DNA of 64,000 nt from Sphagnum compactum (lineage: Eukaryota; Bryophyta; Sphagnopsida; Sphagnales), in the NCBI GenBank assembly GCA_965153455.1, contig OZ234495.1:14628875-14692874 (forward strand). Direction: 5' to 3'. Below the pieces are notes generated by a model. That model saw nothing but the letters and a program-made list of their open reading frames with translations, was not told where the DNA came from and did no database searches. Position 1 is the first letter of the stretch. Every line of letters starts with the position of its first letter. Below are positions 50,805 through 63,286 of this stretch, one piece after another. A program made the translations under genes and the position numbers.

Positions 50805-51095
50805 ATGGTGGCAGGACATTTCACCCCGGTGTGAACCAAACGTGACAGGACATTACCCCCCGGTGTGAACCGAATGTGGCAGGACATTACACCCCAGTGT
50901 GAAATGTACTACACTAATATATTGGCCCTGCCAGTAAAACATTGCGGTGTTTGAACCGAATGGTAGCAGGGCATTACGCACTAGCTTTGAAGTGTAAGGT
51001 AATGGCCTTGCATTAGGGCATTACATACTATGAACCAAATGTGGCAGGACATTACCTCACCGTCTTATGTCCTGCCACATTTCGTTCGTAGTGTG
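50805..51095. repeat. Tandem units of TGGCAGGACATTAC... ending in an inverted copy
   Basis: Units of about 32-34 bases (TGGCAGGACATTACACCCC plus GGTGTGAACCGAATG) run from about 50809, at first regular and then spaced apart. The last unit, 51032-51052 (GAACCAAATGTGGCAGGACA plus T), is followed after 14 bases by a near-perfect reverse copy at 51067-51087, giving a strong hairpin. The similarity extends further outward. Confidence 0.8.
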
Positions 51096-52867
51096 CAACC
51101 CATAACACCAAAATGGATATTACAATAGTTACCATAATTACTAAAAGGAGTCATTTTCTTTTTATCGGTCTTTATTAAAATGTTTGTCATTTGGGTGCAA
51201 ATTTGCAAGAGCAAACCCATTTTCACACGGTTTATGACATTTACCTCATCCAAGATTTTTGAATAGATGTCATTTTAATGTTGTGCTTGAAAAAATTTCT
51301 AAGCCCAAGATATATACTCAAATAGCAATGTCATGGTCATGCAATATGGCAATGTCAATGTAATATGGCAATTGCACATTATAATGCATTTTTATGGAAA
51401 TCACAATGGCAAATTTTTATGGGTTAGTCAAGTCTTGTTTTATACAATTCAAATGCATGTGAAAAATTTAATGAAACCGAAGAAAAGAGAAAATTAAATT
51501 TTAATTTTAATTTTTCTAATCTTGAAAAATTGGCAATGAAAATCTGAATATTTAGTTCACCTTTTACTAATATTGGTGATCCCTCAATTTGATTAAAATG
51601 GGCTAAATGCTCGTTCTATAATTAAGTTTATTATATGAAGTAAAATGGGCCAAATGGTGGAGTTGAACCCCCTACCACTTATAAGATGGCCATGATTTAA
51701 ACTAGTTGTTTTATTACCTCCATTAATAAAAAAACATGATAACAAGAATTTTGCAATTTTTTTGGAAGACAATAATAAACCTTTGGATTATTTGTGTCAA
51801 AATAATTTTGGGATTAATGATCATAAATGGATTTACTTTTTATAAGCTAGGTATATAGTTTTAATATGGATGTTGTGGATGTTCATGATGCACCTTTCAA
51901 CCATGGCATTAGGCACTTTAGTGTTACGTATTATACTAACATTATGTGATTGACATGTGTCCTATTTAGGCCTAATGTTATTTCATGATGATATTTAACT
52001 TTTAAGCACACATGCAAATGCCCATGTAGCTTAGTGGTACATAACTACAATGATCATTCACACATGATGATGCCAACTTTGATAAAAGCAAATATGCATC
52101 GTTATCTCCTTCAACTTTTTTCCTTCTCTTTTGTCACATTTTGTCGGCATCTTCCTATGCAACAATTGTTGCATTGGAAATTTTGTTTTTGCTCCATTAT
52201 GTTAATTCATGCCGACATTTTCCTCATCCAACAACTTTTGTTGGGGTAATGATTTGTTCATTTGTTCACACTCTCTTTGTTCTCACTTGCTCCTTTTCTT
52301 TTTGTTGTTATCATCTTTTTTATTTTTTGAATTCGCTTGTTTTCACTACTCGTGCTTTTGCTATTTGTGTCTTTGTTCCCTTTTACAACTTTTTGTGAGG
52401 TTGGGCCAACATATTTTCATTTCTATTATAGTTGTACTATGTAAATTTTTTTTTGGCTCTATTCTCAACATTTAAATTTCAATATTTTCTCTTTTTGTAT
52501 TTGTTTTTATGATTTTACTATTTTTGTTTTTTATGTTGTGTTTATTTTGTTGGTCTACTACTTGTGTCTCGATTACCCCGTGTCTTTGTCCTTAAATTAG
52601 TTTTTACAATGTCATGCATACATCTTTCTCCTCATTAACAATTGCAATGTGGGGTTTTTTTTTTTTTTTTTGGAATTTCAAAATGTTTTTAGTAAAGGAG
52701 GATGTTATAATTGTGACTCTCATATTTGTCAACTAATATATGTGCTCAAATATTCAAATTTAGATTGCTTTATATGATTGCAAATTCTCTTAAGAAATCA
52801 AGCACTAGGTGCAATGTTTGGTCTTACAATATTCTAAACTTATTCTAAATGTTCTATTTCTTCATAG
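51096..52867. other. AT-rich spacer with a possible SINE fragment
   Basis: On the minus strand at about 51718-51645, GTGGTAGGGGGTTCAACTCC resembles a pol III B box, as in tRNA-derived SINEs. No A box or complete tRNA fold was found. TTC/TTG-rich text at 52080-52400 resembles the array at 25850-26480. No gene. Confidence 0.35.
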
Positions 52868-53065
52868 TTGGATATAGTGGTGAGACATGTCAAAGTTGAT
52901 TTCCTTAGCACCATGAAGATATCAAAAACAACATTTGACAATTGTTTCAACAAACATGTCGTAAGTGCAAATAAGAAAGAGAAGATACAAAAACTATGTA
53001 AAGATTTTTATAAAAAATATAGGGAAAATGGAATAACAAAGGTTAGACATGAGCCAAAAACGTAG
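52868..53065 (+). CDS. Small open frame, unknown, possibly a coding remnant
   Basis: A 65-residue frame, Lys-rich (MKISKTTFDNCFNKHVV, ANKKEKIQKLCKDFYKKY). The amino-acid mix is more protein-like than neighbouring frames, and the frame is open a little upstream of the Met. I recognise no family. It sits among degenerate repeats, so a transposon remnant is as likely as a gene. Confidence 0.15.
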   Translation: MDIVVRHVKVDFLSTMKISKTTFDNCFNKHVVSANKKEKIQKLCKDFYKKYRENGITKVRHEPKT

Positions 53066-53394
53066 AGCTAATGATGGCAACAAGGAATTTGACAAAGAAC
53101 AAGGAACTCTAGCAGAACTATGCTAACATTGAATTAAAGTGTTCATTTGTGGGTTGTTACATAAGTTTGTTGTTTTAATCTAAAATTTACACTACAAATT
53201 TTCCAAGATTTCGAGTTTTTTTACTATTATGTTACCATTGATGTACCATAATACTAACACCAAGTGCGACATCAATTCTCACATCATATTTTGTGAGACA
53301 ACATTTAGAATGCATAAGGTCAACATTGATGCAAGATGTCCAATGTATAATATTAAATTGAAGCATATGTAGCACTAATGAAGTCTAATTAAAG

Positions 53395-53720
53395 TCATTG
53401 TGAATGTGGTGTTGTGTATGTGGACATGGTTTTAGTGACTGTTGCATGCAAAATAATAAAAACAATATGGGCACAATGTTGTCTATGTATACATGGTTTA
53501 AGTGAATGTTTAGTGCATAATCAAAGAACAACAAACTAATGTGGGTGTGGCACTACCTTTATGAGCATGGTTTAGATGAGTGCTCAATGCAAAGTTTAAG
53601 ACCACTAAATCAATGTAGGTGTGGTACTACCTCTATGAACATGGTTTAGATGAGAGTTCAATGCAAAGTCAAAAACCAACAAAATTAGTGTTGTTACAAC
53701 ATAAATTATCTCTACAAACA
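53395..53720. repeat. Degenerate tandem repeat, about 75 bp, four copies
   Basis: Units contain GTGTGG/CACTACCT, ATGAGCATGGTTTAGATGAG, TTCAATGCAAAGT and an ACCAACAAAAT-like end. The two central copies (about 53540-53690) are closest. The outer ones are worn. Confidence 0.7.
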
Positions 53721-55888
53721 TGGCGGAGGTATCACAATTACAACATTTTGAAATTGATTTAGTATTAATTCATTATTGATTTAATATGTATTTCATTATG
53801 TGTATGAGATGTTTCGTATGTATCTCATTCACATGACTTCTTAAAGAAGCCAATCTTCTTGGGCATGATTGTGTGGGCTATGGACACATTATAGTCAAGG
53901 AATAGCCATGTTTCCCCCATTGAGGAGATAATTGTTTCCCAAGGGAAATATACTCATTAGTATACGTTGGTTGGTACTTACTTTAGTTGGATGCAAGCCC
54001 TTGATTTGCCTTCTTTAATCTTTAATATGTTAGTGTTCAATGTTGAACCCACAACCTACCTATGTGGCCATAGTGCTTATAAAAGGTGTCCATTAATATT
54101 AACACAAAAAATAAATAAATAAAAAATTGTATAAGAACCTAATGACATAGTTCTTGACATTGAAGAACATTCACACAATGACACACAATATTATGACTAA
54201 TCCCATTGAAATAAAACCTTTTAAAATTGCATGCATGATTTGGAAATGATCTTATTTTACTTGACAAGGAAGATAAAAACAACTTTGTATAACCTTCCCT
54301 TAAGCATTTTAAATGTCCTTGTTCACACACATTAAGTAGACCGAAAATGAACGATCATTAAGTTAGGGATGATTTACTACGAAGACTTAGTTTAACACAA
54401 CATATGAGTTGTGTCGGGATACCATTAAGTTGAGGATGATTTACTACTAAGACTTAGCTTAACATGACATATGAGTTGTGTTGGGATACCATAACAAGAA
54501 GCAAGCTTGGTTAATGAAAATGAGAAGCCTTAGGGAAGGAGCTAATGGGAACAATCACATGAAACAAGTTATGTTGGGGATGCCCCCAGTGGAGTGTTTC
54601 CCCTCAGGCCTCCCAACTAGATGGATTTCTATTATCAAGATTTGTAAATATGCTAAGGCAAAAGTTCAGCTAAGTAGTTCATGAGAAAAACCTCCAAAAG
54701 AGAGAGAGAGAGAGAGAAAAAGAGGTTTATGAAACAATCATGGAAAAAAAATTTAAAAATGGAGAAAAAGAAAGAGATGAACTTTTTTAAAAAAAAAAGT
54801 GGAAGAAAAGAAAAAGAAATAAATTAGAGAAATAAATCAAAACAAGAAAAGCATAAAAAGTGTAATTTAAGGGGAAAAAAAGAAAAAAAATGGAAAGTAT
54901 GTTTTTGAAAAGTATGATGGTTTTTTTTAATGACAATGCACCCCCTTTTTTTTTGGAGGGGTTATTGGAAAGATCCCCACTTCATATTTCAAATAATAAA
55001 CCCTTTTTAAATGATCCAATTTTGAAGATGCCCAAAAGGAAAAAACAATAAACTCAACAAAAATCTTTCCTTGTGGTTCAAGATAAATAGAAGAAGAAGA
55101 AGAGCTTAGCTTAATTAAGCAAAAAAAGATGCATAATTAATGCCCATTTGGCTACTAATTTTGAGTTGGCAAATGTGATAACTAAGTTAATCAGGGCAAA
55201 AGTCATCAAGAAAATGCAACTCAGATCTCTCAAACTTGTCCCATTTCCTTCAATTGAAACAAAAATTGAAGGTTAAGGATTGAAGCTAAGCCTCTTATCC
55301 AAACCGAGGGTTTTTTTTTTTTTTTTTTTTCCCTCAATTTTCTATCATAACATCATTAGTGAGCATCCCAAGAAATACTTGACATTTGACTGGTGACGGG
55401 TTTTTAGAAAGAAAACTGCCAAAAATTTGCACCCAAACTCAAAATCTTGCTCAAAATGCGATGAATTCCTTCCCTCCAAATGGTTTGGAATTCTGACAAA
55501 ATTTGACTCCACATTACTGTGAGTGAGGAAACAAGTGCTGCTTCAAGTGTTATAGCTTTTTCTAACAGCCCCCAAGAGCACACAGAGAGTTATATTACTA
55601 AAATTTCAATCTGTGTACAATAAATAACAACAATAAAACAAACAGATCAAAAGCAAAACCCATATTCATTTGAAGTGCGTGATGGTGCTTGTTTTCCAGC
55701 AGAATATTTTTTTCTGGTGGTGCACCAAAATTAAATGGCTATGGTGTTTTAAGCACCAAAAGCTGGCTGTATTACAATATTGTATTGGGGTTCACTATTT
55801 TGTGAACACAACGTGATGCTGGATCAAATCTGGTTGCCTGGATCAAATCTGGTTGACAACATGGTAACAACTGCACAGTAAAGAGAAT
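53721..55888. other. AT-rich spacer with a 69-bp tandem duplication
   Basis: ATTAAGTTAGGGATGATTTA... at 54354-54422 is repeated at 54423-54491, each copy ending in GTGTYGGGATACC. A small plus-strand frame follows (54478-54684) with no known family. A (GA)n run lies at about 54699-54717. Purine-rich A/G text follows to 54900, and a run of about 20 T lies at 55312-55331. The last 300 bases should hold the 3' untranslated region of the phospholipase gene. Confidence 0.5.
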
Positions 55889-58800
55889 TTAAACAGAGGG
55901 AAGAATGCACCGATAGTGCTGCTTCGGATGGGTTTCAAGCACAAGTTGAAGCGCAGATTCAGCTCCAAGACCCTGTCGAAACAGTGCATCATATAATGCA
56001 CCCAAAAATGTTGACAACTCCTTTTCTTCCACTTCATGCCGCTGCATGTGACTCTCCTGTTTTTCAAAATCACTGTCTTCCCAGTCGCTCCGGGGGCTCC
56101 CAGGCTCTTCTTCTTCTTCATCCTCTTCCTCATCAGCGATTACAAACCTCCCTGCATCGCTTAGTGTAGCTGCATCTCTCTCCTTTTCCATTGGGAGAGA
56201 TTCGCTTGCACCACTTGTACGCTGCTGTTGTGTCTCTGCAGGTTCTATTGAAGATGCAATCACTGCCTTTGCTCCTGCATCCAAAAATGCCTTCACAGCT
56301 GCTGCTGGTGGCCCTTGTCTTCCTGTACATATTATGAGCCGGTCTCTCCATGCACCCACCTGTGGTACACACACAAACCATTCATTTAACTGCCGACAAG
56401 TTCTGCCCACTCTGGTTGTTCAATGATCTACTTCACATGAGAGGCAGATCTTGATGATGCATGCACATATGAAGCCCATTGATCAGACAAAATGCCAGCA
56501 GCACTTGTCCATATCCTAAACAATATGAGCTGCCCATGAGAGGGGTTCATGGTTCAATACAAAACAAAGTAATCAGGCAGATGATGAATGAGGCTTTCAA
56601 GGGAAGAAGGCAGAGCAAAACTTGAAGTCTCTGATTTATACACACCATCCACCGTATGTCATCTGGAGTAAGGTGACATGCCGCCAGTGTCCTTCGGAAC
56701 ATGTAAGCACCCACCTCCTGACCATCTGCCAACATCTGCCATGGAAACTATGACTGTCCATGATCAGTGCTCTCTTGCAACAAATTCAGCTTTCTGGAAG
56801 GATGTAAGAAAAAGCCAGTGATTTTCTGCTTACAGATGCTAGCACCTGAAGTAGAAATCCTAATCAAAGAAAAGAAATTTCCAGAGCAAAAGATGGGGAA
56901 AAACTCAATGCTGTTTAGAATTCTCAAGAGTGATGATAGGAACCTGTGTATGGCGACCCATGAAGCGGTATAGAGTTCCTCCCAGTAGGAACCGGGGATA
57001 GTGCGCCACCAAACTGGCAAGGTTTGTTAACCGAGGCAGTTGTGATGGCTTCTTGGCTAACATACCCTGACGCATGCTGCTTATCACGCTTTGCAAAAAT
57101 TCACCTGCTATCTCACCAGGCTCTGCCACTGCCATTATATCACTTCGCCAGCTGCACATTTCCAAATCGAACATGTGAAGGACAGTATATTTTTCTGTGT
57201 TGACCTGAACATCTCATGCCTTTTGGAAAAGCATTAAAGTATACTCGTGGATGCATGCTGGATGCACAGATATGCCTGTACCAGGGAACTAAGCTTTCAT
57301 TTGGAGTCTAAAGCTTATGTCACATCAAAAAAAAGTAGGGGCAGATTCCCGACCTTAGAACAAAGCCTGTGAGGTCCGTATGAAGGGACAAATGAACAAG
57401 ACCCACTTGTGAAGAGCCTTGCAGTTTCTCAAGCAACACCTGCACCGGAGGTGCCAATTGTCGTGGTCCTAATGGAGGTGACCATGAAGGGTTAGACCCA
57501 CCATCAAGGCTGAGAGGGGGAACCCCATCTATTTTGGACTGTTGCAACAGTCCAGGCTCGGGACTGTAGGGCAGTGGACTTGCAGGAATACTGGAACTAA
57601 GTAAGGGCGATGCAAATGGTGTGGTGTTGGTCGGTGTGGCAATTGGTTGTTGTTGTCCGATTCCACAGCTGTACAACTCTAGTTTGAGGCCATGACGTCT
57701 ACAAAAAGCTTCCAGGAAACGGGTATGTCTCCATGGTTTGGGAAGGTCAGGACTGCGGCATGCTTCCACAAGTAGAACCTTTCGTCTCCACCCAAGGCCT
57801 GCCACCATTTCCTCTGGCCATATACAAAATTTTCAGTAACATGTTGAGGGACCTGAAGAGCTGAGAACCAGAACGACAGTTCAAGAGATTGGAATACAAG
57901 CCTGAAAAAACCTCCAGTTGCATATGTTGAAGTCAACTTCATCTTAGAAACCCATTTTCGTGAAAAGGACACTGGCCTTACACAGTTAAACTTTGAAGGT
58001 TTTTCTCTTTACCTGCTAATTTTCCTTTAGAAGCTGCATTCCGTAAATTCCGGTTTGCGTCCAACCAAGGATCTTCTTCTTGCTGTGGTGGTGCTAGGCA
58101 GTCACAGGCAGCTTGAAAAGTCAAGGTATTGGCATCCACATATTCTTGAGTAGCAGCTTCAAGTTTATTCCAGACAGCAGGATCCGTCTCATCAAGCTCC
58201 ATTCCACACCTGTCATCAACTGAAATTTTTCAAGCAACAAGCTTTTCACAATGAGAATTACTACTGCAAAAAATCCCAAAACCCCCAAAACACAATGAAG
58301 CACTAATGCATACCTACTAAACCCCCCCTCCTACATGCATCCCATCCATTCTTCATCCAGCCACTGGGGGATGAGAGAAAATATGCATACTTGGATTGAA
58401 ACGAAAATACTGGAGGCCTGAAAGCATAGGGAGCAGAGTGTCCAGAGCCTCTTCAGTTCGTTCAACGGAGCAAGCACTCTCAATCAAGACTTGTCCAGTG
58501 TCTAAATACCGCCATCCTCCTTTGCCCCTTACCTGTTCACATTTTACACCCACCCATTTCGATCATGAATATTATTCCAATCTCAACTCATCCATATACC
58601 AGTCATTGTTAGTTGTCTTTTCTATCACAATTGGTGGTTTGTTATCAGGAAGACCAACTACCTTAGTGGGTAGATTTCCGCACCCAATTGAAATGAGGCA
58701 CCCTATTTGCACATCAGGCCATAGAAGCTGTGCCTCACGGATGGCTATGATTGTAGGATTGTTTGCTAGAACGGCCCCATCCTGCCACCGATTTGAGTCT

Positions 58801-61800
58801 GTTATGAACAAAAAACACAGATTTTTTTGGGGTCAAAAAACATAAATTAAACTGAACATCAGCTTGTGACGATCACATATCCACAATCTTATGCTGATCA
58901 TGTGTTTGTCACAGTTGTCCAAGAGATAATAGTAAACTAAGGGGTTTTTGGGTTTACAGAAAATCTTGTGATAGAAACAGAAAAACTTTTACCACTTGAG
59001 AAGTCGTCAAGATAGTAAGGAGCTGCTGAGGAGGCACGGATGGCCTCCCAAATTTGGTACTTGCAGCTCCCAATGAAGGCACTCCTGCGAGGACCCACCT
59101 GTGTTGTCAGTGGTGTTGCTGTTGCTGGCGTTCCTGAGATCGATGCTGCTGGCCCATCATTGGTCCAAGGGGCTGTCTCAGGAGTCCCAGGTGGATACTT
59201 TGTGCCCACAAAAAACACAAATACCCCTTCTCTTTGTCAACCATCCTGCTCCGATTCACAACAAAAATACTTTCCATCCCCACAACCAATTCCAACCAAG
59301 AAGTCTATATCCTTTGTTACAAAGACTTTGCTGACAATTTCTTTTAGCAACAATGTGATGGTCCAGGGTGACCACTGCAAATACCTGATAATTACGGAAG
59401 ACAAATGGTTGTGCAGGAGTGACACTGACGAGTGCTGAAACAACAAAAACCTTGGGAACGGCCTTCACTGCAGTTTCAATCAGAAGGTTTCCCTCATCTG
59501 TGCTCATCTCCTTGAGCAGCCGCTCAAACTGCTCTGCATTGTGCTACTCCATAAACCACACAATAAGGCCCTCATCCTGTCTCAGTAGTGTTGTCATCTT
59601 CAAATGCCACAACACTGGTTACTGAAAATGAAAATCCCATAACAAAAATTCACCTTGTACACAAGAGGAAGAAAGAAGAAGGGTGAGTTCTGAAGGCTTA
59701 CTTTGGAACCATGAACCACAACACGAAAATTTTGAGATGAGCTTTTGTAGACCTGGTCGATTTTCTCCCGCCATGTGGCTGCTTCATTGTCTTTCGGAAT
59801 GGGTTCTGCAAATACCAACTTCCCTGCATGATGAATCCAATGAGTTTAGATTTTGGTTCAGGATGCAAATCCTCCTCCACCAACAAGTAGAGGTTCTAGT
59901 GCAAAGTCTGAGACATCTGAGTGGGTGAAGCTGGATGCTGCCCAAATCCTCCACCAACAAGTGTACTGGAGACTAGAGGCAGCTTGAGCTCAATTGGAGG
60001 AAACACTGCATACATGGGTACATACCTAGACTTTTGTAGATCTCTTCACATTCATCAAGGTTCATTTGCTTGATGCCCAATGCACATGCAAGCATGCCGC
60101 CAGTAGAGGTTCCACAGATGAGATCAAACATCTCATGAATTCGTCGCCCAGTCCCTTGCTCAATCCGCCGCAGCATTTGCACTGTTGCCAATCCCCTCAT
60201 GCCACCACCATCCATGGACAGAATGCGCAACCCTTGCTTTGCTACAGGTCGTCCTTTCACTGCTCGCCTCAGATATTCGTTCTCACCTGAATGTTGATAA
60301 CAAAAGTTGAGGGTGCAATCAAAGATTTTACCTTCAAAAAGGTTCACATGTGTTCTGTCTCCTGCCAAAATGCAAATCAAACTGATGAAACAAAAACAGA
60401 TCTGCTTACCCAGAATAGCTAGAGCTCGTATCGCTGCTTTACAGACACCTGCATCTGACCCAGCTGATAATCGAAGCAGCAGATCTCGCAAGCTCTCGGA
60501 TGCCAGTAATGATCGCCGATTCTCCCAGCAAAAAGCAAGATTTCCCACAGTCAATAGTGCATGTCGCTGCACCTGGTCATCAACATCCAACCCCTCTAGC
60601 TTGTTAACACTTTTGCCTTTTCCTCAGTTGCATTCCGCAATACTTTTCTGGATTTCTGCCCTTATTAATTCAGTAGCACAAAACCATCAACCAACCTCAG
60701 AGCTTCTGTGTGCACACAGCAGCTTGAGTCGCTTAAGAATCTCCTTGGTGAGCACACGCACAGCCAGAGCATCAGATGTGAAGGCTAGATTCATAAGAAT
60801 CTGCAAGACTGAAATAAGAAGCTCCTCAACACTGGCAGTGTTGCGCAGCACCATCTCTATTGCCTGCACCAAATCAGCACGCATCAACCGCACTCCAACT
60901 GCTCCATCCACTGCCAGTGATGCCAGTGCTACACATGCTTGCTCCACCTTTGAAATCACCACACACAAATTCTTGTCAGGCAGCAGTAGAGTGTAAATCA
61001 CATTCAAAGCTCATGGTACAAAAGTCATGCTAAAATCAAACTGTTGCCAATTCACAAGAGTTCAGAAATGCACATTAAGTTTCAACTGTGGAGTATATAA
61101 GCTACTGACTGACCACATGGTGGTTGTCACTGAGCATCATGCTAAGAAGTTGGCGTAGAGCACTCTCATCTTTGCCGATGACAGCCCTGTTGCTGACGTC
61201 TTGAGACATCTTTGCCAAAGCTGATGCCAGAAGTGGATGTTGACATGATGAAAACCGAAAAATGAGTGCAAAAAACACACTCAGCTTGTGTTTTGATGCA
61301 ACAAAGTATGAAGCAGTCTCAGCCTGCAGATGAAAACATCACCCTCCCCTCACCACATCAGACACACAGCAGAGTGATGATAGCTCCTTTGAAGACTTGC
61401 TGATTTGCACCCATCACTCTGACACACAAAGAGTTTAGGGGTTGGAAGGTCCAAATGCACACCTCAATATCAACATTGATCGTGGAGAGAGCTTCATCAC
61501 CCTCAATGCGCACATTGGCCAAAGTCAAATGACGCAGATTCATGCATGGAGTGATCTCGGGCAGAAACTCCAGAGGATTACCAAAGAGACGCAGCACTCG
61601 TAGTTTTGCCATTGCCCTGATTGGAAGGTTGCAAAATGTGAAGAACAAAATGAATGCAAAAGAATTCTCCTTCTTCACAAGAAAACAACAATGTAGTACT
61701 GTTCATGCACTATCACAGGAATCAGAGTGAGATACAAATGGATTGTGCATGCACTCTTTGCAGGAATCAGATTGAGATACAAATGGATTGCAAATGTGCA

Positions 61801-62073
61801 CTTTTTGCAGGAATCATATAGCAAAGATACAAATGGATTGTGCATGTGCACTAATTGCAGGAAGCAAACTGAGATACCAAAACGACGGGTCTGGTTCATA
61901 TTTTTCAGTACCTGAAGTCCAGCAAAGGTCGGACCAGCTTGTTGTGCTCAAGCGAGAGCTCCTCCAACTCTATGCACTCCCGCAGCTCCCCTACAGCCCA
62001 AAAGGGTTAAAGCATGAAACCATTGGAAATTCACCATCATCCAGAAACAGAGCTGGAAGTAAAAATTGGAGCA

Positions 62074-62116
<43 letters not shown>

Positions 62117-63286
62117 AAGAAACCAATGGCATTTCAACAGAGCAAGATCTGGATTGCAATGATGCAATGGGATGGCTTGAAAACATGTGTACCTGGAATG
62201 GATACAAGAGAGTTGTGATCACAGTGGAGCACATGAAGGTGCATAAGCTGGCCTAATTCCACAGGCAGGATTGCAATCTTGTTGTTGTCCAAGTACAGTC
62301 TCTCCAACATCTGCAGCTTCAGAATTTCCACAGGCAGTGACTGCAAAACACCCAATAATGCACCCACATCCGTCTGTCCATCAGTCAGTCAGGTTTTATG
62401 AGGAATCGGAAATTGCTTTGCAAAATCAGTCATGAGGATTCAGACACAGAATGAAAATGCAAAGCGGAATCAGGAATAGGGCTTGTGGGTGGGTGGATGG
62501 GTGCATTAGATAGGCAGGCAGGGGGGGACTGACAGTGAGGAAGCAATTGGAGAGATTGAGGACAGTAAGACTTCGATGATGTTGCATCCGAGCCAGAAGT
62601 TCTCCAGAAGCTGTGATCTTGCCTGTGCGATCCGTAGGACTTGGATCAAGCACTCTTGATAGCAGTCCCAATCCCTCTCCCGGAGGTCCAGATCCCACTG
62701 TCCTTGACAAGGATACCACTTTCAGAAGCTCCATCCGCTTGTGCACCTCCAGACCGACTTCCACCTTGACGACACCATCATGATCATGATTATCAGAAAC
62801 AGCATTTGCTTCTTCTTCCTGTTTCGTTTCTTCTTGCTTGTGCAATTCACAATCGGGTGCAATCTGCAAGCTGTTGTTGTTGTTGACATTGGGGGGGGAT
62901 TGTGATCCTCCTCCTGTTTGGATGTGCTGCTGCTTGCTTACAACTCGCAGCGACACTTGCACCTCGTCATGTGGAGAAGGCAAGTTGACCATCAGCTGCG
63001 ATTGCAGCTTGAGAGCCACTTGCTCTTCGTCATCCCCTGCTGCCCAGTCAAGCTCGATGCGGAATTTGCAACCAGCCGTGAGCTCCGCTCCCACCACATC
63101 CTGCTGTTTCCGAGGCGATCCACCACTCTTCTTGAGGATTCCCAATCCTCCTCCTCCTCCTCCATTCGCTCCCCCACCACCACCACCCACCACACCATCA
63201 TACTCCTCTTGATCATCCTCCCCATAGCCCAAGGTCAGATGAAATGTGTCCACCTGCCTCTTCCAACTTCCCAGCGCCCATGACAT
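55889..63286 (-). CDS. PLAI: Patatin-type phospholipase A I with LRR and armadillo regions
   Basis: Orthologue of the plant LRR-ARM-patatin acyl hydrolase (Arabidopsis pPLAI type), which releases fatty acids from membrane lipids and is linked to jasmonate and defence signalling. There are 18 inferred exons, minus strand: 63286-62534, 62340-62193, 61990-61912, 61616-61463, 61323-61114, 60947-60696, 60572-60410, 60286-60026, 59823-59702, 59543-59385, 59197-58993, 58798-58662, 58532-58391, 58219-58013, 57798-57354, 57151-56944, 56735-56646, 56359-55889. All are GT-AG, and they total 4206 bases (1401 aa). LRRs lie at about residues 240-370, armadillo-like repeats at 390-585 and patatin at 605-930. 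The oxyanion loop is DGGGMRG (612-618), the nucleophile Ser647 is in GTSTG, and the dyad Asp842 is in DGA. The C-terminal domain ends DDIRWMVGAWRDR, an acidic stretch and CILPSV. The N-terminus MSWALGSWKR is typical. It appears intact. Confidence 0.94.
61703..61885. repeat. Intronic minisatellite, four units of about 46-50 bp
   Basis: Lies in the intron between exons 3 and 4 of the phospholipase gene. Each unit contains TGCAGGAATCAGAT, GAGATACAAATGGATTG and TGCATGTGCAC-type text. Units begin near 61703, 61750, 61797 and 61845. On plus each unit repeats TTTGCAGGAA. On the gene's strand it does not create strong splice sites. Confidence 0.8.
62076..62113. repeat. (GA)n microsatellite in an intron
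   Basis: A GA run of about 36 bases (CT on the gene strand), in the intron between exons 2 and 3 of the phospholipase gene, just upstream of the exon 3 acceptor region. It is probably length-variable. Confidence 0.9.

Noticed and set aside
51645-51718. tRNA gene
   Set aside because: Only a B-box-like text; no A box, acceptor stem or cloverleaf could be drawn.
62838-63283. Plus-strand frames opposite phospholipase exon 1
   Set aside because: Antisense shadows of a long coding exon with Pro/Ser-rich low-complexity translation.
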